Shown: positions 16,245-20,826 of the stretch, piece after piece
How positions within the stretch are numbered: the stretch's first letter is position 1
Layout: every line of letters begins with the position of its first letter
Assembly: GCA_002887195.1 (NCBI GenBank)
Contig: PJAB01000785.1
Span: 1-20,826 of the forward strand
Source of the DNA: Chrysochromulina parva
Lineage: Eukaryota; Haptophyta; Prymnesiales; Chrysochromulinaceae
Direction of reading: 5' to 3'
Length of the DNA stretch: 20,826 nucleotides
Made by a program: the position numbers and the translations under genes
Notes under the pieces: generated by a model
The model's database searches: none
What the model was told of the DNA's origin: nothing
The model's input: the letters and a program-made list of their open reading frames with translations, nothing else

Positions 16245-17030
16245 TCAGAAGAGGTCCTCCTCCTTGTGCGTCTCGATCACGCAGTCCGACTTCACCTTGG
16301 CGGTGCACGTAAGAACCCACCCAGCCGCTTTTTGATCAGATGACAGGAAGGAGCAAGCGGACGCGTCCACGTTGCCCGAGACGACCTTGCCCGCGCATGC
16401 CGAGCACGCGCCGGCACGGCAGGCGTACGGAAGGTTTGCAAACTCGTCCGCGTTCGCAAGCTCGTCCACAGCGTCGAGGATGTAGTTTTCCGAAGCTGGA
16501 TCGTACTCGAAGCTCTTGTCACCGTCAGGCGTCTTGAGCAGCACGGTGAAGGTGCTCTTACCGGCAACAGGTCGCGCCACCGGCGGTGCGCCCGCGGTGG
16601 GAGCGGGTGCTGAGGGTGCGGCCGCTGCAGGCCTCTCTTCCTGCTTCAGAATCTCCTTGACAGCTGCTGCAGCAGGTTTCACATTGATCGGGAACGGCAG
16701 GAACACGTGCGGAGCCCACTGCGCGCCAGCGAAATTGGCGGGCGGGCCTGGGACCTTGAAAGGGCCCTTTTCACGAGCCCGTTTCGACCAATTGGCCATC
16801 TCCGTCATATCGACCACTGCACGCTGCTGCGAAGGAGGCTGGACTCGCATCGGCGCAACAAAGGCAGCACCTGCCATGCCAAGCCAGAAGAAGTGAGACC
16901 ATGGTGAAAAGGATGGACTTGTGCGCGAGTCGCTATGCCGCGTGCGTGGATGCAGTGGGCGCGTCGATTGTGTGCAACATTCTTGCGCACCTGCTGGTGC
17001 GAGCATCGCTAACAGCGCCGCCGTCAGCAT
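16245..17030 (-). CDS. Nuclear-encoded plastid [2Fe-2S] ferredoxin with N-terminal extension (one intron)
   Basis: Proposed exons are 17030-16991 and 16870-16245, giving 221 aa. After splicing the protein starts with a hydrophobic signal peptide ending APAGAAF-VAP, a match to the Phe-containing motif of complex-plastid presequences. A basic stretch follows. Residues about 35-115 are an unusual extension: ANWSKRAREKGPFKVPGPP, then WAPHVFLPFPI, then an Ala/Pro linker. The ferredoxin domain begins at about 119. The cluster ligands are Cys164, Cys169, Cys172 and Cys202 with exact C-x4-C-x2-C-x29-C spacing (CRAGACSAC...C). It ends in KEEDLF, close to the plant-type ferredoxin C terminus. It would carry electrons from photosystem I to FNR and other stromal enzymes. 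Many red-lineage algae keep petF in the plastid, so a nuclear copy may be a transfer or a paralogue. Confidence 0.88.
   Translation of the reverse strand: MLTAALLAMLAPAGAQECCTQSTRPLHPRTRHSDSRTSPSFSPWSHFFWLGMAGAAFVAPMRVQPPSQQRAVVDMTEMANWSKRAREKGPFKVPGPPANFAGAQWAPHVFLPFPINVKPAAAAVKEILKQEERPAAAAPSAPAPTAGAPPVARPVAGKSTFTVLLKTPDGDKSFEYDPASENYILDAVDELANADEFANLPYACRAGACSACAGKVVSGNVDASACSFLSSDQKAAGWVLTCTAKVKSDCVIETHKEEDLF
16871..16990 (-). other. 120-nt intron of the ferredoxin gene, stop-free and in frame
   Basis: Donor GCAG/GTGCGCAAG, acceptor TGGCAG/GTGCTG, with a pyrimidine-rich CTCACTTCTTCTGG before the acceptor. Removal joins the signal peptide to the GAAF-VAP motif. The length is a multiple of three and contains no stop, so retention also gives a full-length protein. 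An 8-bp direct repeat, GCAGGTGC, spans both exon-intron borders. Confidence 0.65.
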
Positions 17031-17220
17031 GTTGATGACAAAATTCGATTCCGCAGTTCACCGTTCGGACGGAGTTGATGAAAGTTGTGAAAAACTGATG
17101 TGAAAAACTGCACGATACTACTTCGTGCTCGGTGTGGTTCTCTTAGCGGGAAGTACAATAACTTCATGAAGGATTGAAAGTTGTCAATCCTGTTCTGGAA
17201 AATCGTAGTTCACATATTCG
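17031..17220. promoter_or_regulatory. Presumed ferredoxin promoter region
   Basis: 190 bp, AT-richer than the genes, between the ferredoxin start and the stop of the next minus-strand gene. It contains a nearly repeated GTTGTGAAAAACTGATGTGAAAAACTG (two GTGAAAAACTG copies at about 17084-17110). No TATA box is seen. Confidence 0.35.
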
Positions 17221-18672
17221 CTATTTGTGTCTGAAGCTCTGGAGCGTGAAGGGTGACTCGGTCATCAGCCGGTGGAAGCGCGATGGTGTGCTCGACATGC
17301 CGTTCGAATGACCACCATCATCATCGCCTGCATCGTCTGCGCGCTCGCACGGGTCCACAAGCAGCAGCCGCTCATCGCCTGCATCACAGGCCGTCTCCAA
17401 CGTCCATCCAGCTGCCTGCAGCAAGGTGACGAATTCGAAGACGCCCACACGTGCTGGCGTTGTTCGTGGGTACGCGTGCAGAAAGAGCCCTCCGGGCTCA
17501 CACAAGTTGTCGAGCACTGAGACAAGTAGGGCAGGAGAGCTGTCATCGTACACAAGGTCGGCGCCGAGCACCACTCGCACGGGCGGTGGACGGAATGTGC
17601 GGCTGTCGCCATGGCCAACCAAAGACCAGTCGAGCTGAAGCACCTGCAACTCGACGGCCTTGATCTCGTCCGCGTTGTTTGCAACATTAGTCCGGAGGTT
17701 GACGAGCGTGGATAGATTCGAATCGCTCAAGACAACGCGAGCGGGCTTGGCAAAGCATGCTGCGGCCAGACCAGCCAGCCCGCAGCCAGCCCCTAGCTCA
17801 CAAACGGTCTGACCCTCGATTTGCTGACGCAACTCTGTCGAGCTTGCAATCCATCGGCCAAGAACGAGTGAAGCACCCCAAATGACCCCGCCCGTCTGAT
17901 CTGCGGAAGCAGCGCCCAAGCAATCCCCGGTGGTGCATCCCCCCTCGCGGATACGCAAGCTTGGGCAGTCACAGTGAGCGCCACGCAGATCGAGAAAGAA
18001 CTCATGCGTGGAGTAGCATCGCCTCGCTGCCTTCTCTGCTGGGCTCGTTGCATCGTATAGCCTGATGCTGCCCATCAGGTCCACCCTTGAGGGCGCTAGA
18101 TCGGAGGGGTCCGGATGCCATTCGAAAGTGACGACGCGCAAGTCATGTGCACCGCCTTTCCAAGCTTCGTCGAACAGAGTGAGCAAGCGAGACGTTGGTC
18201 GAGCGTTTGGCAACAAGAAGAAGATATATATCACCGATACGTTGGGAGGAATGCGCCAAGCTGGTTGTAGGATGTCTTCGGTCGCAAAATGGCAGCGATG
18301 CTGTAAGCCCTGTGCACGCGCCTGCGCACGCGCTTCCCTGACCAGCTGTTCGCTGATGTCCACTCCGAAGCAGCAGCAGTCAGTGAGTCGCGAAATGGCG
18401 AGCAGCACATTTCCGTCGCCGCATCCGATGTCCATGACAACATCCATGGGCCCAATGCTCGCAAGCTTCACAATCGCACGAACGGTGCCATCATCAGTCG
18501 GCGACTCCTGCCAAGGCACGTCAGGCTGCGTTGCAAGTCCGGAGAGGTAGCACCGGCGCAGCTCGTCTGGATCTGACGCTACCCTTTGCACCTCATCTGC
18601 CGAATCTCGGCCAACTTTCCAACGACCACGGCCATCGTCGTCTCGAACGAAGGTTGCACCACCGAGCTCCAT
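17221..18672 (-). CDS. Double methyltransferase: FAM173-like domain fused to METTL21/EEF2KMT-like domain
   Basis: 483 aa, intronless, from the ATG at 18672. Residues about 40-205 form a class I SAM methyltransferase: PTDDGTVRAIVKLA, motif I VVMDIGCGDG (78-87), acidic motif Asp105 in FGVDIS, then VIYIFFLLP. This resembles the ATPSCKMT/FAM173 lysine methyltransferases. Residues about 258-445 form a second class I domain of the Methyltransf_16 type: TGGVIWGASLVLGRWI, motif I VCELGAGCG (290-298), Asp317 in LSDSN, LDW (348-350) and the family motif ADLVY (371-375, fitting D-x-x-Y). Both SAM-binding sites look intact. The likely products are N-methylated lysines on protein targets, which are unknown. 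The ~50-residue C-terminal tail is Asp/Ser-rich. The continuous frame and ordinary composition argue against an assembly artefact, but two genes joined by a lost stop cannot be excluded. Confidence 0.85.
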   Translation of the reverse strand: MELGGATFVRDDDGRGRWKVGRDSADEVQRVASDPDELRRCYLSGLATQPDVPWQESPTDDGTVRAIVKLASIGPMDVVMDIGCGDGNVLLAISRLTDCCCFGVDISEQLVREARAQARAQGLQHRCHFATEDILQPAWRIPPNVSVIYIFFLLPNARPTSRLLTLFDEAWKGGAHDLRVVTFEWHPDPSDLAPSRVDLMGSIRLYDATSPAEKAARRCYSTHEFFLDLRGAHCDCPSLRIREGGCTTGDCLGAASADQTGGVIWGASLVLGRWIASSTELRQQIEGQTVCELGAGCGLAGLAAACFAKPARVVLSDSNLSTLVNLRTNVANNADEIKAVELQVLQLDWSLVGHGDSRTFRPPPVRVVLGADLVYDDSSPALLVSVLDNLCEPGGLFLHAYPRTTPARVGVFEFVTLLQAAGWTLETACDAGDERLLLVDPCERADDAGDDDGGHSNGMSSTPSRFHRLMTESPFTLQSFRHK

Positions 18673-18921
18673 TTAGCATATTCCCCCACGCGCACGATTC
18701 GCATGAACCGGAAATCTTACCGTACCGGTACCGGTAAAAAGACACCGGGGGGAGCCGGGGCACACACGGGACACACGGGACACGTACCGGTAAAAAGACA
18801 CCGGGGGGATAATGATTCTCGGACCCGGATTGGCGTCATCGTGGCTCCATCGCATTTAGATTTAGTCAATTCTACGTGTGGAGCTCCATGTGTGACACTA
18901 TAGGAAGAGTTCGGTAGACGA
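18673..18921. promoter_or_regulatory. Presumed promoter of the double methyltransferase gene, with repeats
   Basis: 249 bp between the methyltransferase start and the stop of the HAD-phosphoesterase gene. It contains nested TACCGGTA words (18718-18737, 18784-18792), two copies of a 26-bp repeat and the GGAGCTCCA word at 18880-18888. A GCATATTC sequence at 18676-18683 matches GNATATNC, but such a short word is expected by chance. Confidence 0.35.
18728..18809 (+). repeat. 26-bp direct repeat pair with CACACGGGA tandem units between
   Basis: Positions 18728-18753 and 18784-18809 are identical (they start GTACCGGTAAAAAGAC and end in six G and an A). The spacer contains two tandem ACACACGGG-type units. 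The second repeat starts 56 bp after the first. Confidence 0.9.
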
Positions 18922-20262
18922 TTATCGAGCTGGCAGGTCGATGACGATTGGTGGCCAGCCAAGCTTGCGGCTGTGTTTCTCGTTCTTGCTCGCTCCCCCG
19001 GCGTTGGCTGCGTTCACAAAGGTCACGCGTTCGAGCGAGGGTGTTTGCCCCTTGCAGACGCCATGTGCCTGGTGTATGTGGCCGCAGCAGACAATCTGCG
19101 GCTGGATGCGTTCGATGTGCTCGAGCAAGTACTTGCAGCCGGAGCCGCCATCGACATGCGAGGCAGCCGGCCCGTGGCTGATGAGCACATCCACTCCCGC
19201 CGGGATGGCAGCAAAGGGAGGTTGAAAGAAACCCTCCTTGGGCCAATAGAAGGCGGTGCCCCATACGTGCAGCGAGGGGACAGCGCTCGGGGCGCTAAGC
19301 GGCAACGACACGCCGCTATCGCACAGGAACGTCGCGTTGCTCAGCAGCGCTCGGGATTCGCTAACCCAGGGCGCCAGGGCCTCGTGGTTACCGAGGACGA
19401 CGAGCTTGTGGGAATAGGGCAGCGTGCCAAGCCACTCGTTGAAATCAATTGCGTCCTGCTTCAAGCCGAACCGAGTGAAGTCACCCGCGTGGATGAGGAC
19501 ATCGCCCTCGGGCAGAGTCAAGCCTTGATGCTGCCCGTGCGTGTCGCTGATCACGACGAGCCTCGTCCCTGCCCAGGCTTTGGCAGGCGGCATGGACTGC
19601 GGGGGCGTGCCGGCGCTAGCGAGCAGCACGGAGGGTGAAAAAGTGGGTGCACCGAGCTTGGCACCCTCGCGACCTGCAAGGCGTCGGGCTCGCTCCACGC
19701 ACTCGGCAGCTAGTTTGTCTGTCAGGCCTTCAGAGGCATCCGTGAGTATAAAGTGTTCTGCGAGTGCCGGTGGCGCTTGCTCGACCAGTGGCATATCGTC
19801 GATTGCGAACCAGATGGGTCGCTCTGCCTCCGTGTCGTACTCGTTCGCCAGCCACGTGGCGATCTCGTCGTACCGCGTGCCGACAGGAAAGATAAAATCA
19901 CTCTTGCCGTAAAGATCGGGTGTCTGGCCGATCACCTTTCCAGCGATGCCCACCATCTCGAATGCGGCGAGCAGCGCCGGCCGAGCAATTTTCTCGTCTG
20001 ACCTCCAGCTCGTCGACAGCACGATGCGAGCGCCAAGCGTCCGCACCAGTTCAGAAAATGTGTCGAGGCGTGCCTGCGAAAGCACGCACAGATTGTCTCG
20101 CATTTTCTCCTGCCACTCCGTTGGAAAGCAGCAATCGGATGCCGAGGCGACGGCGTCGGCATCTGTGGAGCCTATGGCATGCGCGCTGTGTGCGAGCGTG
20201 TTCAAAACGCCGTCGACGTCAATGAAAAGCAGAGGAGCGCAATTGCTCTGTGCTGCACTCAT
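18922..20262 (-). CDS. HAD-like domain fused to MPPED-type metallophosphoesterase
   Basis: 446 aa, intronless, from the ATG at 20262. Residues 10-190 form a HAD-superfamily domain: LLFIDVDGVLN with nucleophile Asp15 and acid Asp17, VLSTSWR (81-87) for motif II and FAIDD (152-156) for motif IV. The FIDVDGVLN/STSWR combination resembles the HAD domain of 'Swiss army knife' RNA-repair proteins (PF18143 type). Residues about 233-446 form a calcineurin-like phosphoesterase close to MPPED1/2 (239AB): ISDTH (Asp240, His242), HAGDFT (Asp261), LGNHE (Asn292, His293), SHGP (His363) and GHIH (His395, His397). It ends in PPIVIDLPAR, much like the PPIIFDLPN of MPPED. Both active sites look complete. The substrate is unknown; phosphoester removal on nucleotides or RNA ends is only a guess. 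No targeting signal is seen. Confidence 0.88.
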   Translation of the reverse strand: MSAAQSNCAPLLFIDVDGVLNTLAHSAHAIGSTDADAVASASDCCFPTEWQEKMRDNLCVLSQARLDTFSELVRTLGARIVLSTSWRSDEKIARPALLAAFEMVGIAGKVIGQTPDLYGKSDFIFPVGTRYDEIATWLANEYDTEAERPIWFAIDDMPLVEQAPPALAEHFILTDASEGLTDKLAAECVERARRLAGREGAKLGAPTFSPSVLLASAGTPPQSMPPAKAWAGTRLVVISDTHGQHQGLTLPEGDVLIHAGDFTRFGLKQDAIDFNEWLGTLPYSHKLVVLGNHEALAPWVSESRALLSNATFLCDSGVSLPLSAPSAVPSLHVWGTAFYWPKEGFFQPPFAAIPAGVDVLISHGPAASHVDGGSGCKYLLEHIERIQPQIVCCGHIHQAHGVCKGQTPSLERVTFVNAANAGGASKNEKHSRKLGWPPIVIDLPAR

Positions 20263-20712
20263 GTGCGCTATTGTGCGCTAGCTAGTGCGGTTCACCACAC
20301 GAGGACTTCTCCAGACTTCCTTTCTCGTTCCCCCGACCCCCCGCCGAAAACACCGGGAGGAGTACCGTGTGCCTGTACTGTGAGTGTCCAGGCTCCCCCA
20401 AACTGCGTTTCATGGAAAATACGTTTCGTCAATCAGAAACTTTAAGTTTGGTTCATGAACTTTTGGGATCCAGTCGGGCTACAGGCACTGTGCTTATCAA
20501 TTGTTGCGCAACTCCGACTTCATGCTGCCGGGAGAGGTGAGCGTCGGGCGCATCCTGCCCAACGACCTCAAATCGTGCGCGTGGCCGCTGCTGAAGGCCA
20601 TGTTCGGCGGTGGGGAGGGCAAAAACCGGGGTGCTCACCATTGCAGGCCAGCCGTGGAGGCTCGATCACCGACGTCGAGAAGGACGTGGCAGCGAGCAGC
20701 CTACGATTATAA
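20263..20712. other. Intergenic/5' region with an exon-like fragment
   Basis: The first ~200 bp should hold the promoter of the HAD-phosphoesterase gene. At about 20498-20640 on the plus strand a frame reads LRNSDFMLPGEVSVGRILPN and on through LLKAMFGGGEGK, with coding-like composition but no ATG-to-stop gene I can support. A GTGAGC donor-like site lies within it (about 20537) and an acceptor-like TTGCAG at 20641-20646. It may be an exon of a gene upstream of the right-edge gene, or a decayed copy. I do not recognise the family. Confidence 0.25.
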
Positions 20713-20826
20713 ATGGTGGCGTGTGCACACGGTCGCGCATTCCATGGTGTGGCGGCGCTGATGGTGTGGCTGGCGAGCACGACCGTGATTGGCGCTCGCC
20801 AATTCGACGTCTCGCAGCACCAGCGA
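20713..20826 (+). CDS. N terminus of a probably secreted or ER-targeted protein (3' end outside window)
   Basis: The frame is open from the ATG at 20713 to the right edge (38 codons). It encodes a hydrophobic segment VAALMVWLASTTVIGA followed by RQFDVSQHQR, which looks like a signal peptide with cleavage after IGA. A second in-frame ATG at 20761 (MVWLASTTVIGA) would make a shorter, more typical signal peptide. A TATAAA word at 20708-20713 overlaps the first ATG. If it is a TATA box, the second ATG is the start. The function cannot be told from what is visible. Confidence 0.4.
   Translation, partial: MVACAHGRAFHGVAALMVWLASTTVIGARQFDVSQHQR

Noticed and set aside
16871..16990. Terminal inverted repeats inside the ferredoxin intron, as expected of an introner
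   Set aside because: Only the 8-bp border repeat is clear. The sequences just inside the borders do not form convincing inverted repeats.

Overview
The window looks like nuclear DNA of a GC-rich, intron-poor alga with a red-lineage secondary plastid. A haptophyte or a pelagophyte-type stramenopile fits best, but the species is not resolved from sequence alone. The reasons are eukaryotic genes throughout (ubiquitin, a TTI2-like protein, a MAPK-like kinase, TBCCD1, an SPX protein, LACTB2), spliceosomal introns with GT-AG ends, and two plastid-type preproteins. In both preproteins a signal peptide is followed by a phenylalanine-containing cleavage motif (AAAAF-TSPP and, after splicing, GAAF-VAP), which is the bipartite targeting signal of algae with complex plastids.

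Layout. The left edge holds the end of a ubiquitin gene (+). It converges on a minus-strand block: a plastid-targeted coiled-coil/SDR-like protein, a TTI2-like HEAT protein and an unrecognised protein. The last is divergent from a plus-strand MAPK-like kinase. A roughly 0.9 kb convergent gap follows, then TBCCD1 (-) and a three-exon stand-alone SPX-domain gene (-). A roughly 1.9 kb interval holds an 899-bp element with CAGTT-repeat inverted termini and a 10-bp target duplication, plus a strong heptamer hairpin. Beyond it is a GARP/Myb-like transcription factor (+). The right third is a minus-strand series: LACTB2, nuclear plastid ferredoxin, a double methyltransferase, and a HAD-metallophosphoesterase fusion. 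The right edge begins a probably secreted protein (+).

Most neighbours look functionally unrelated, as is usual for a nuclear genome. The main exception is the divergent SPX / GARP-Myb pair. In plants, SPX proteins loaded with inositol pyrophosphate bind GARP-type PHR factors and set the phosphate-starvation response, so this pair is a candidate phosphate-sensing module with a mobile element in its intergenic region. Other points of interest are two unusual domain fusions (methyltransferase + methyltransferase, and HAD + MPPED-type phosphoesterase), a MAPK-like kinase without the TxY activation motif, and a stop-free 120-nt intron sitting exactly between the ER signal and the transit peptide of ferredoxin.

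No tRNA, rRNA or CRISPR array was seen. Functional calls come from motif recognition by eye, and no database search was run.
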